A stretch of 64,000 bases of DNA from Echinometra lucunter (taxonomy: Eukaryota > Echinodermata > Echinoidea > Camarodonta > Echinometridae), in NCBI GenBank assembly GCA_029962745.1, contig CM057165.1, positions 3,130,340-3,194,339 on the forward strand. The letters are read 5' to 3'. The first letter of the stretch is position 1. Each line of letters opens with the position of its first letter. A program made the position numbers and the translations under genes. Below are positions 60,101 through 63,954 of this stretch, piece after piece. The notes beneath the pieces were generated by a model. It was not told the origin of the DNA. It ran no database searches and worked only from the letters and a program-made list of their open reading frames with translations.

Positions 60101-62057
60101 AAGAGCCTTCACCTAAATACCACAGTGTCCCCTCCGTAGGAGCAGTATTTTGTGTGAATGTTGTGGTATTCAATTCAGTGTTTCCCCCTTCCAAAAAATA
60201 TGTAAAGTGGAATAAAATAAAAATGAAAAAATATTTAACATTTTGTTACCAAAGATATGTTTTATTATAATATAAGTACATGTAGTTCCATACCACTTAC
60301 TTTGAACTATCAGTTAAAAGCTCAAACTCTGAGTTTTTAACTGATAGTTCTTATTAAGTTAAAGTTTCAATGCACCTGTTGATACATAATTTAGAATATG
60401 CTTGTCCTACAAAGGCTAATGAAATAGTTACAACTTTTTGTTGCTGATTGACACAGCATTTTCTCATTAGAAAGTAATAATATATTATTTGATAGTGTAA
60501 AACTGCCCTTGAACACTATGGTAACATCATGTTTGATGGACTATCTTTGTGGGAAAAGAATTATAAAATCCTGTAAATTCTTAAGGAAATTGTTTTGACA
60601 TTTATATCCAGTACCACATTTGAATGACTTCCCTCCAAGATGTGGGCGTATGTACCAGCAATTTTTTTTTCTCTAAAGAATGGTAAGATTGTGAAATGTG
60701 ATACTTATCTACTCTCGACAAATATGATTTGTGTAGCAATTGAAGTTACATGTATGTGCCAACTTTGAAATATTTGCTTGGCAGAAAGGTTTACAAGAGA
60801 ACTGATATACTGGTATTCTCCACCCTAAATTTTCTTGATATTCATCAATATTTGTAACATTTCATAGATGGCTTATGCACAATTTTAAAACTACAACATT
60901 CTAGAATACTGTTTTATACTTTCTGAGATAGTTGATCAGCCCAATACTTCAAGATACAAGGAAGAATTTGGTGTGTTGTTTCCATCATCAATTAAAAGCA
61001 GACTTCCTGTTTTTGTACTCGTCAGGTCTTACTATCTGACTCTTTCCTTGACAAGATTGATCCTACAACGGATGTCTTGATAACGATGCAGGAAACAATA
61101 GTGCTCTAAATAGGGGCTTTTATCAGTTTTTGATAAGTTGACAATACCCCTATGGAGAACAAGAATGGGGTACAGAACGGAAAAATGTTAGTTTTTTTCA
61201 TTAGAAGAAAAAATAAACTCTGTTCCTTTGAAAAATATTTTTAACAGACAAGATAAATCCCTGAAAAAGCATATTTTGGTCTAAGTAACTGAAAATTGAG
61301 AAATTTATACTTTGATTTGTCAGTATAAGCTTGGAGCAGCTAATATGAATTACTTTTGCATTTTTTTCTGAATAAAAACTACTGACTCTAAATAATAGTC
61401 CAGTACATTAAATGTTTCCCTTTTCTGTTTGCTTGGATTTTTTTTTTTCACTGAGGGATACTTCTAATCATAGAGTGCTGAACTTTTGTCTGTTTGGAGC
61501 CAGAAGGGCATTAAGTCTGTATAAAATGATATGAAACAGTTATTACGACTTGTTATTGATAACAAGTTTTATGAAACTGAGTCCAGATTGTACAGAATAT
61601 ACTGAGTCAGAACCATAAACTTTCATGCTCGGGTCATTACACATTGTTTGGATTTTTTTTTTTTTTAATTTTTGTAATACAGTGTATCTAAGAAAGTTTT
61701 GTTCTCTTATTTCATGTAATAATGATAGTTGGAAAGATCATTGTCAGTCCTCCAAATGGCATAGAGGTGGTTATGGTGATTAGTTAAGTTGGACCGGAAA
61801 AGTTCAAATACAAATCACTACATATATTGAAAGATTTTATACAACTATTTGAAATGATACCATATTCAATGATGATTTTCACTTCTGTTTCTTCTATTGA
61901 TAGTTGGAGCAAGCATCGTCAGGCCTCCTAATGGCACAGAGGTGGTTCTGGGTAATGAGTTGAGTTTGACCTGCGAAGCAGAGGGTGACCCTAAGCCAAC
62001 TATTACATGGTACAAAGATGGCCGACTTCTGACACCAGATCAGCGCACTACTATCAG
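17090..62057 (+). CDS. Multi-immunoglobulin-domain cell-surface receptor, N-terminal part (PTK7/Off-track-like is the favoured candidate); 8 coding exons, 3' incomplete
   Basis: Exons 17090-17168, 17615-17905, 36085-36227, 36631-36814, 39849-40136, 40513-40674, 58038-58160 and 61904-62057 join in one frame to 474 codons plus 2 nt. Intron phases are 1,1,0,1,1,1,1,2, the phase-1-rich pattern usual for Ig-domain exons. The product has a signal peptide (about residues 1-24), Ig1 (27-123), Ig2 (124-232), Ig3 (233-328), Ig4 (329-423) and the first half of Ig5 (from 424). Each complete domain has the Cys...Trp...(D/E)xGxYxC core. N-glycosylation sequons are visible at residues 80, 134, 282, 363 and 433. 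Such proteins act at the plasma membrane in adhesion or guidance signalling. PTK7 is favoured because Ig4 has C-x-P-P and Ig5 has PKPTxxWY in the corresponding positions, as I recall for that family. Ig1-Ig2 also resemble DCC/protogenin and Ig4-Ig5 resemble Robo Ig2-Ig3. The membrane span and cytoplasmic part are not in the window, so the family call is inference. Confidence 0.85.
17169..17614 (+). other. Intron 1 (446 bp)
   Basis: Begins GTAAGAATC and ends CATTGTTCAG. Phase 1. No repeat or other element was recognised inside. Confidence 0.85.
17615..17905 (+). CDS. Coding exon 2: complete Ig domain 1
   Basis: The acceptor is TTGTTCAG and the donor CCT|GTAAGT, phase 1 to phase 1, 291 nt. Residues 27-123 form one Ig fold: first Cys at 47, Trp at 62 in a VEW motif, N-glycosylation sequon NGT at 80-82, and a D-E-G-S-Y-S-C motif with the second Cys at 98. 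The segment DTIVVLGSSATFHC and the later C-T-A-R-V-E-D-T-L-G resemble the first Ig domain of DCC/neogenin proteins, and also the C-V-A-R stretch of PTK7 Ig1. It is less AT-rich than the flanking introns, as expected for coding sequence. Confidence 0.93.
17953..18362 (+). mobile_element. piggyBac-like MITE (family A), copy 1
   Basis: The element is flanked by TTAA on both sides (17949-17952 and 18363-18366). It begins CCCATTCCTGACAG and ends CTGTCACGAATGGG. TTAA target duplication with ends starting CCC is the hallmark of the piggyBac superfamily. It is 410 bp with no transposase. A minus-strand frame of about 93 codons is open in this copy and, with changes, in the other three full copies. 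Confidence 0.85.
18483..18751. mobile_element. 269-bp fold-back element with CACTA ends, copy 1
   Basis: It starts CACTATGAACATGGCTGAC and ends with the complement ...ATGTTCATAGTG. The arms pair for about 100 bp around a loop of roughly 70 bp. The flanks are AAT on both sides, a 3-bp target duplication. CACTA termini plus 3-bp duplications fit the CACTA/EnSpm superfamily. The second copy is at 41502-41770. Confidence 0.83.
19022..19147. repeat. TTTTGTAGCC-rich short repeat with inverted arm
   Basis: The decamer TTTTGTAGCC or a close variant recurs about five times between 19031 and 19115, then appears inverted as GGCTACAAAA at 19124-19145. The structure can fold back. No terminal repeats were found. 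Confidence 0.6.
20764..21030 (+). repeat. Dispersed repeat, inverted partner at 55235-55463
   Basis: Blocks CAGATTAGATCATGAGGAAA, CCACCTACCCACAACCAGAC, AAACCATCTCCCAAGCCACT, TTGCCCAAACTAAATCTTC and ACTTGTACCAGAAATGGAG are all found as reverse complements at 55235-55463. A CTT microsatellite inside differs in length. Probably two copies of one unclassified non-autonomous element. Confidence 0.85.
21120..21450. repeat. Cluster of imperfect GGTAATTTGATGGTACACCA-type repeats
   Basis: Variants of (A/T)TGGTAATTTGA and ATGGTACACCA occur several times in this interval, often with the palindromes TACCATGGTA and TACATGTA. It looks like a degenerate minisatellite or nested fold-backs rather than a gene. 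Confidence 0.55.
22160..22890 (+). repeat. Tandem triplication with exon-like core (units ~285 and ~274 bp apart)
   Basis: Three copies of TGTTATGAGAACGCAG begin at 22211, 22496 and 22770, each followed by GTAAT and by a GTCCCCAC...GGGAAGTGGC block, then by shared AT-rich sequence in copies 1 and 2. The core is bounded in each unit by a pyrimidine tract plus AG and by a GTAAT donor-like site. The cores are 31, 30 and 30 nt long (22196-22226, 22482-22511, 22756-22785). Confidence 0.85.
24553..24696. mobile_element. Fold-back MITE, copy 2 of the 4301-4460 family
   Basis: Ends AGGGCCTCGTTGCATAAAAC and ...ATGCAACAGGGCCCTG are inverted. The interior shares GGTAACTACCATGGTAAC and ATGGCAAAGTTAC with copy 1. 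Confidence 0.75.
24731..25340. mobile_element. 610-bp element with CTTCCCGGAAAAAGGCC terminal inverted repeats
   Basis: CGTCGGCTTCCCGGAAAAAG at the left end and its complement, ending CCGGGAAGGCGACG, at the right end match over 22 of 23 bp. Inside, a CGTGCTTACGTGCATAGACC block is duplicated about 110 bp later. CpG and ACGT motifs are frequent, unlike the surrounding intron. No coding is visible, so it is probably a non-autonomous DNA transposon of unassigned class. Confidence 0.75.
27106..27519 (+). mobile_element. piggyBac-like MITE (family A), copy 2
   Basis: Ends CCCATTCGTGACAG and CTGTCACGAATGGG are perfect 14-bp inverted repeats. The flanks are ATAA on both sides (27102-27105 and 27520-27523) instead of TTAA. 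Relative to copy 1 there is a 6-bp insertion (TGTACA-like) near 27190 that keeps the minus-strand frame. Confidence 0.87.
27996..28407 (+). mobile_element. piggyBac-like MITE (family A), copy 3
   Basis: Flanked by TTAA at 27992-27995 and 28408-28411. The left end has a 4-bp insertion after CCC (CCCGGCCATTCG). The body is highly similar to copies 1 and 2. The minus-strand frame remains open. Confidence 0.87.
29465..29540. other. GC-rich imperfect hairpin within AT-rich intron
   Basis: GGAGAA...GATGGGAA on the left can pair with TTTCCTCCCATC...TTCTCC on the right. The surrounding 29380-29610 stretch is unusually rich in GC and CpG for this intron. It could be a fragment of a repeat or a structured non-coding segment. 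Confidence 0.3.
31638..31792 (-). mobile_element. tRNA-derived SINE, copy 1
   Basis: On the minus strand the 5' part reads TAGTCGAGGGG (box-A-like) and then GGGGGTTCGATCCCC (box-B-like), the internal polymerase III promoter of a tRNA-derived SINE, followed by GGCACTTATGCCC. The same unit recurs at 48284-48436. Confidence 0.8.
32331..32912. mobile_element. ~580-bp palindromic element with TTAAAGGAGAAT ends
   Basis: TTAAAGGAGAATGCAACCCA at the left and TATATTCTCCTTTAA at the right start arms of over 200 bp that pair almost throughout (CAGTGTGCT/AGCACACTG, GATGTCAT/ATGACATC, TTCATTTTGTAC/GTACAAAATGAA). No coding. A large MITE with possible TTAA borders. Confidence 0.8.
33297..33510. mobile_element. 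214-bp TTAA-flanked MITE with CYCTTTGCACGC ends
   Basis: TTAA occurs at 33293-33296 and 33511-33514. The ends CTCTTTGCACGC and GCGTGCAAAGGG are inverted. The interior is AT-rich and partly self-complementary. Piggybac-type target duplication, but ends different from family A. Confidence 0.75.
33874..34659. mobile_element. ~790-bp element with GCAATTCCATGATTA terminal inverted repeats
   Basis: The 15-bp end at 33874-33888 has its exact complement at 34645-34659. The interior contains repeated GTAACAT(G/T)ACTAAC-type motifs (34239, 34443, 34629) and no transposase. Target duplication is unclear. Confidence 0.7.
35387..35730. repeat. GA-rich low-complexity tract
   Basis: Interrupted AGAGAAAG and AGAGAG repeats throughout, with a purer GA run at about 35594-35613. 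Apparent Ser/Leu frames on the minus strand are by-products. Confidence 0.9.
35902..36022 (+). pseudogene. Decayed duplicate of coding exon 3 (Ig2 first half)
   Basis: After an AG preceded by CCAACCTGC, this stretch follows exon 3 almost base for base for about 120 nt, including the T-N-M-T-V-I-D-L-Q-T-A-P-A-Y block and the A-S-I-S-W-E core. It differs by a 2-nt insertion, which destroys the frame, and by a TAA at 35970-35972. After the GGGAG at 36022 it diverges from exon 3, so the donor site is missing. It lies 183 bp upstream of the intact exon. It is best explained as a local duplication that lost coding ability. Confidence 0.85.
36085..36227 (+). CDS. Coding exon 3: N-terminal half of Ig domain 2
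   Basis: The acceptor is CTGTAG and the donor GAT|GTAAGT, phase 1 to phase 0. Residues 124-171 contain the first Ig cysteine (149, in A-Y-F-Q-C) and the core Trp (162, in I-S-W-E-K-D-G). There is a sequon N-M-T at 134-136. The rest of the domain is in the next exon. A degraded copy of this exon lies 183 bp upstream (35902-36022), so the true exon can be told from its relic by the intact frame and the working donor. Confidence 0.92.
36228..36630 (+). other. Intron 3 (403 bp)
   Basis: Begins GTAAGTCATT and ends AAACACAG. Phase 0. No repeat recognised. Confidence 0.88.
36631..36814 (+). CDS. Coding exon 4: C-terminal half of Ig domain 2
   Basis: The acceptor is AACACAG and the donor GAGC|GTAAGT, phase 0 to phase 1. 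Residues 172-232 carry the strand region GTLQINNV and the second Ig cysteine at 210 in H-A-G-Q-Y-Q-C. They end in the last beta strand TVTLAVE. The exon is clearly richer in C and G at third positions than the surrounding intron. Joined to exon 3 it completes a normal-length Ig domain. Confidence 0.93.
36815..39848 (+). other. Intron 4 (3.0 kb)
   Basis: Begins GTAAGTTTTT and ends CTTCTACAG. It contains a G-run near 37133-37146, an A-run near 37411-37429 and the four-unit tandem repeat at 37570-38245. The rest is unremarkable AT-rich intron. Confidence 0.88.
37570..38245 (+). repeat. Tandem repeat, four units of ~175 bp
   Basis: GCAGATTAAACCCTTTTTAG or a close variant begins at about 37636, 37810, 37980 and 38162 (spacings 174, 170, 182). 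Each unit also has CATGCTTCATGAATGAGTG-like and TGATTGAGAGATTTTACC-like blocks. Units differ by scattered changes. Confidence 0.85.
39849..40136 (+). CDS. Coding exon 5: complete Ig domain 3
   Basis: The acceptor is TTCTACAG and the donor AGCA|GTAAGT with the last base kept as a split codon, phase 1 to phase 1, 288 nt. Residues 233-328 hold the first Cys at 259 (I-F-P-C), Trp at 271 (V-I-T-W-R-Q-D-G), a sequon N-S-T at 282-284, the strand E-D-G-S-L-R-F and the second Cys at 309 (E-G-S-Y-V-C). The domain order and the D-P-V-P-V-I-T-W motif are typical of I-set Ig domains of neuronal and planar-polarity receptors. Confidence 0.94.
40137..40512 (+). other. Intron 5 (376 bp)
   Basis: Begins GTAAGTGAAC and ends AATCTTCAG. 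Phase 1. A C-rich patch near 40250-40275 is the only notable feature. Confidence 0.88.
40513..40674 (+). CDS. Coding exon 6: N-terminal half of Ig domain 4
   Basis: The acceptor is ATCTTCAG and the donor TTGG|GTAAGT, phase 1 to phase 1, 162 nt. Residues 329-382 include the first Ig cysteine at 353 followed by R-P-P, and the core Trp at 366 (N-V-T-W-F-K-D). The Cys-x-Pro-Pro motif is found in PTK7 Ig4 and in Robo Ig2 as I recall those families, which is one of the main hints about identity. The second half of the domain is 17.4 kb downstream at 58038. The split codon reads Asp across the junction and the joined strand sequence is sensible. Confidence 0.9.
40769..40932 (-). repeat. Dispersed repeat, inverted copy of 3797-3958
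   Basis: Reverse-complement match with scattered substitutions. See the + strand copy for the shared blocks. Confidence 0.75.
41502..41770. mobile_element. 269-bp fold-back element with CACTA ends, copy 2
   Basis: Same length and arms as the copy at 18483, with CACTATGAACATGGCGGAC at the left end and the complementary right end. The flanks are ATA on both sides. The two copies are nearly identical, so mobility was relatively recent. Confidence 0.85.
42715..42922. repeat. GACAACTCCCCC minisatellite flanked by 11-bp direct repeats
   Basis: About eight imperfect 15-18 bp units (GACAACTCCCC(C)GGAG and variants) run from 42730 to 42905. The last two are inverted, so that CAACTCCCCCAGTCCCC is followed by GGGGGAGTTG. 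The block is bounded by AGCTAAGCACA at 42715-42725 and again at 42912-42922. Confidence 0.8.
43317..43465. mobile_element. ~150-bp TTTCATAAA-ended hairpin MITE, copy 1
   Basis: GGGCCCCCGTTTCATAAAAC at the left and TGTATGAAACAAGGCCC at the right are inverted. The interior CAAGTTGCAATAACT...CAGTTGTTGCTG and GCATCTGATTGGCTGAGAG is shared with 59117-59269. Confidence 0.8.
43969..44048. mobile_element. Very short TTAA-bounded repeat, related copy at 62680-62760
   Basis: It reads TTTAACCTATCGACTACTGA at the left and GGCAACAGGTTAAA at the right, only about 80 bp. The stretch at 62680-62760 shares the ATTGACTACTGAATTC...TAGGCTTAA...GCCATTGGGTTTA layout. Perhaps a minimal MITE. Confidence 0.5.
44135..44412 (-). 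mobile_element. tRNA-derived SINE, second family
   Basis: On the minus strand from 44412: TGGTCTAGTGGATATGTTGC (box A) and GGCGGTTCGAGTCCCGC (box B) look like a tRNA head. The body continues through a CACCCAGG- and GCGCTATACAAG-containing tail. It is not an intact tRNA gene: the acceptor stem and the expected spacing to a 3' end are lost in the SINE body. Confidence 0.75.
47759..47984 (+). repeat. Tandem duplication, two 113-bp units
   Basis: GTGTCATC(C/T)TAAAATGCAC begins both units (47759 and 47872). The copies differ at only a few positions, so the duplication is recent. Confidence 0.95.
48284..48436 (-). mobile_element. tRNA-derived SINE, copy 2
   Basis: It shares CATGCCTATAGCACGAT, GGAGATAAAATGCC and GGGCATAAGTGCCATGCC with copy 1, and has the box-B-like AGGTTCAATCCC on the minus strand. 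Substitutions in the tRNA-like head suggest an old insertion. Confidence 0.8.
48453..48735. mobile_element. ~280-bp element with ~31-bp imperfect terminal inverted repeats
   Basis: TTGCTCGGACTTGATTTATA...GATGGTGCTTC at the left pairs with GAAGCGCCATCTATAAATCA...GAGCAA at the right. The interior is GC-richer than the flanks but shows no protein resemblance. It adjoins the SINE at 48284-48436. Confidence 0.65.
49860..50130. repeat. (GAA/GGA)n purine-rich tract
   Basis: Long runs of GAAGAA with GGA and GAC interruptions, strand-asymmetric purines. The 206-codon Ser-rich frame on the other strand comes from this composition. Confidence 0.95.
50818..52583. mobile_element. 1.77-kb TIR-bounded element containing a 161-bp tandem array
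   Basis: TTGTCTCGCCTGC at 50818-50830 has an exact 13-bp complement GCAGGCGAGACAA at 52571-52583. Just inside the left end GTCTCGC...GCGAGAC forms a second small palindrome, followed by a GTCGTCGGC microsatellite (about 50865-50916), then the array, then about 300 bp of unique AT-rich sequence. No transposase is present. I recall this GTCTCGCCTGC terminus as a widespread non-autonomous family in marine invertebrates. The class is not assigned. Confidence 0.7.
50912..52268 (+). repeat. 161-bp tandem repeat, ~8.4 units, with four-unit (644-bp) higher-order period
   Basis: TGGCACTGTGCT recurs at 51071, 51232, 51393, 51554, 51715, 51876, 52037 and 52198, always exactly 161 bp apart. Units 1-4 and 5-8 are near-identical pairwise at a 644-bp shift, while neighbouring units differ more. 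Every unit has three AGGTCA half-sites spaced by one base (AGGTCAAAGGTCAAAGGTCA or a one-base variant). Confidence 0.95.
52704..53113 (+). mobile_element. piggyBac-like MITE (family A), copy 4, worn left end
   Basis: The left terminus is eroded (GGTTGTTCGTGACAG) with no clear TTAA. The right end TGTCATGAATGGA is followed by TTAA at 53114-53117. The body matches copies 1-3, so this is likely the oldest full-length copy here. Confidence 0.83.
53611..53657. repeat. (GA)n microsatellite
   Basis: About 23 GA dinucleotides, uninterrupted. Confidence 0.95.
54145..54243 (+). repeat. ~100-bp direct repeat, partner at 55120-55220
   Basis: Shares CATACCTTTTCCT, TTGCTAATTTCTACCAGGGG, AATTTGATGG, ATCTCTCAGAG and TTAGAAAGGGTT with 55120-55220 in the same orientation, 975 bp apart. 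Confidence 0.8.
54817..55117. mobile_element. Possible ~300-bp element with GTTCAGATA ends
   Basis: GTTCAGATA at 54821-54829 and TATCTGAAC at 55105-55113 are inverted. The interior includes TTGTGGTGCCACTT and GTGACACTAGTGTCAC palindromes. Borders tentative. Confidence 0.5.
55120..55220 (+). repeat. ~100-bp direct repeat, partner of 54145-54243
   Basis: Same blocks as the partner, with small indels. It starts just after the right end of the 54817-55117 element. Confidence 0.8.
55235..55463 (-). repeat. Dispersed repeat, inverted copy of 20764-21030
   Basis: Reverse-complement match of the 20764-21030 unit. Its outer edge runs straight into GTCACGAATGGG followed by TTAA (55463-55478), which is the right terminus of MITE family A without the rest of that element. 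Confidence 0.83.
56738..57230. repeat. (CTA/CTG)n trinucleotide microsatellite, ~490 bp
   Basis: CTA triplets are interspersed with CTG and a few CTT/CAC. All three frames are open over long runs (poly-Leu, or poly-Val/Ala on the minus strand), which is an artefact. Confidence 0.97.
58038..58160 (+). CDS. Coding exon 7: C-terminal half of Ig domain 4
   Basis: The acceptor is ATCACAG and the donor GCAG|GTATGT, phase 1 to phase 1, 123 nt. Residues 383-423 read through the E/F strands (E-G-D-L-Y-F-S) and the K-S-D-E-G-D-Y-F-C motif with the second Ig cysteine at 402, ending in T-L-T-V-A. It completes the Ig4 fold begun in exon 6. A 205-bp terminal-inverted-repeat element begins only 19 bp after the donor. 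Confidence 0.92.
58179..58383. mobile_element. 205-bp element with CGTTCAGACACA terminal inverted repeats
   Basis: CGTTCAGACACA (58179-58190) and TGTGTCTGAACG (58372-58383) are perfect 12-bp inverted repeats. An additional internal TGTGTCTGAAC occurs at 58263-58273, so two elements may be nested or joined. AGCTATA(C/T) motifs repeat inside. Confidence 0.65.
59117..59269. mobile_element. ~150-bp TTTCATAAA-ended hairpin MITE, copy 2
   Basis: Ends CAGGCCCCGTTTCATAAAA and TTTTATGAAACGGGGCCCTG are almost perfect inverted repeats. The body is collinear with the 43317 copy. A shorter remnant with TTATTGATAACAAG and TTTTATGAAAC lies at about 61535-61580. Confidence 0.83.
59488..59640. repeat. GA-rich low-complexity tract
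   Basis: Interrupted GA and GAAAGA repeats. Several spurious Ser/Leu frames occur on the opposite strand. Confidence 0.92.
59985..60131 (-). mobile_element. tRNA-derived SINE fragment, related to 44135-44412
   Basis: The minus strand carries CACTGTGGTATTTAGGTGAA and CCCAGGGTTCAATCCTCC, corresponding to box A and box B. The body keeps the CAATTGCC...TGTAAATGGG arrangement seen at 44270-44320. Worn copy. Confidence 0.6.
60304..60350. repeat. Near-perfect 47-nt hairpin
   Basis: GAACTATCAGTTAAAA pairs with TTTTAACTGATAGTTC over 16 bp without mismatch. After one mismatch CTCA pairs with TGAG around a 5-nt loop. It may be a tiny MITE or a structured RNA; nothing shows expression. Confidence 0.75.
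61729..61801 (+). pseudogene. Decayed partial duplicate of coding exon 8 (Ig5 first half)
   Basis: The segment starts after TGATAG, the same acceptor context as exon 8. It matches about the first 73 nt of that exon, including codons for I-V-x-P-P-N-G, E-V-V and the strand before the Ig cysteine. In the exon frame it hits a TAA at 61785-61787. Similarity stops about where exon 8 would encode the first Cys. There is no donor. The relic is 175 bp upstream of the true exon. Confidence 0.8.
61904..62057 (+). CDS. Coding exon 8: N-terminal half of Ig domain 5 (next exon outside window)
   Basis: The acceptor is ATTGATAG and the donor TCAG|GTAATT, phase 1 to phase 2. Residues 424-474 contain a sequon N-G-T at 433-435, the first Ig cysteine at 447 (S-L-T-C-E-A-E-G-D) and Trp at 459 in P-K-P-T-I-T-W-Y-K-D-G. 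The second half of the domain was not found between 62058 and 64000, so the gene continues beyond the window. A decayed partial copy of this exon sits 175 bp upstream (61729-61801). Confidence 0.92.
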
Positions 62058-62394
62058 GTAATTATAAGATGCTTATATTTTTTTAATGAATTGAATAAGT
62101 GAAAAAATTTGCATCTCTCTTCTCTCTTTCTTTCTCTTTTTTTTTGGGGTCTCTTTTTTGTCTGTCCCTTAATGTCTCCTTTTCCTTAATTTTATATCAT
62201 GACCCTTTGTATAATCTTTTTTTTTTTCTTCTTTCATTGTTTGGAACTTTTACTTTCTTTTATTTTTTATGTGAAATAATTTGCTTATGTCGGCATCCAT
62301 GATCCAGCTATCATCTTGATTCATTTCAAAATACTTTTCCATCTCGATCTTTACCATTTCTCTTACATCTTATGATTCTGTCTTTTCCCCCCTC

Positions 62395-62660
62395 CTACTT
62401 TCCCTCATCTCTCATGTCTTTTTCTCTCTTTTTCTCTTTCTCTCTTTCTCTTCTCTTTCTCTTGCTCTGTCTCTCCTCTCTGTCTCTTTTTGTCTCTATA
62501 TCTGTTTCTCCTCTCTCCATCTCTTCTCTCTCTCTCTCTTCCTTCTCTCTTTCTTCTCTCTTTCTGTCTGTCTTTTCATTTTCTCTCTCTATCTCTTCTC
62601 TTCCTCTCTCCCTCTCTCTCTATATCTATCTATCTATCTATCTATCTATCTCTTTTCACT
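62395..62660. repeat. CT-rich tract with (TATC)n
   Basis: Interrupted CTCTCT/TTCTCT runs end in about seven TATC units at 62622-62652. Confidence 0.93.
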
Positions 62661-63536
62661 CTATCTGTATGTACTTTTTACCCCATTGACTACTGAATTC
62701 TGTCATTCCCATAGGCTTAATACAGGGGCCAACCAGTTCCAGTTGCCATTGGGTTTATCCATAGACATACGATAAATTTACTAGACGAAAAGCAGCACGC
62801 GCGAATATTATTACACAAATGGCATTAGGCCCCGCCTCTTTCGGACCATTTGAAGGGGCCGATAAGCACCCGTTATCAGCATGATGTCGATAACACTGTT
62901 GCATTATTCATATCTTTTGCGTGTATCAATTTTATTGTGACACTTTGATTTAATGCGCATTTTTTGTGCATTTATTGTACATTTATTGTGCATGTTTTTA
63001 GCTGATGAGCGTGATGTTTTAAAACATGCACAAACGCACATGCACAAACGCACGCCACTCCTTGGAATCATCTTACGAAATGAATTATTCATTTTTGATC
63101 ATGAATATTGATGGGAGCTTAGGTCAGCCTTCTAATGGATCTGGACTTTGGGGGCCTTGAGGGCTTTCAAATAATACAATTAAAATTTTCATATGATAGC
63201 AACGTAACTGAACAAGGTATCTTTCCACTGAATCTTTTTTTTTTTTTTTGACTCGCCGTGCACAATGATGAAGACACAGACCATCATCCCATGTCTCTTC
63301 CAAACATTCCCTTGTCTTAATGTGGTAAAGATTAAAGAGGTTGGGATAGACCAGTTGTAAGTAAGGTGTCATCATCATTATTCCCTCACCATTCCCAGAT
63401 GGCGTAGTGTGCTTAGTCACATGACCCTGTTGTCCAAACTTGTGTTCGTCAATTACCCTCGCGTTTCCTGACCAGACATATCCACTCTAGATGATGGCAG
63501 GATATCAGGAGTATGCCCAGGACAATAAACACTTGT

Positions 63537-63850
63537 TAACCAGATTGCTTTGGTGTTCTCGTATTGAGAGAGTTTGATAAGATCCAGATGATCTCACTCT
63601 CATAAATCTAGATTTTTTTATTATTTTGTATGTTTAAGTGCTTTTAAGCAGATTGTTTTGGTGTTCTTGTATAGAGAGAGTCTGATAAGATCCAGATGAT
63701 CTCACTCTCATAAACCTAGATTTTTTCGCTATTTTGTATGTTTAAGTGCTTTTAACCAGATTGTTTTGGTGTTCTCATATCAAGAAAGTTTGGTAAGATC
63801 TCATAAACCTAGATTTTTGCTATTATGTATGTTTTAGTGCTTTTAAGAAT
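63537..63850 (+). repeat. Tandem repeat, three ~108-bp units
   Basis: CAGATTG(C/T)TTTGGTGTTCT starts at 63541, 63649 and 63757 (108 bp apart). Units share TAAGATC...TCATAAA(C/T)CTAGATTTTT and TTTAAGTGCTTTTAA. The third unit has a short internal deletion. Confidence 0.92.
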
Positions 63851-63954
63851 ACCTATAAAAAGGGGTTAGAGAGAAGAACTAGAGAATATCAATAGATGAT
63901 AGTCGCTTAATACTAACCATAATAATTTGGGCCAGTATGCAATTTGATACTTAA

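Larger units (their letters stand above)
58161..61903 (+). other. Intron 7 (3.7 kb)
   Basis: Begins GTATGTCAAA and ends TATTGATAG. It contains the 58179-58383 element, a TTTCATAAA hairpin, a GA-rich tract (59488-59640), a SINE fragment, the hairpin at 60304-60350 and the decayed copy of exon 8. The remainder is AT-rich with nothing recognisable. Confidence 0.87.
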
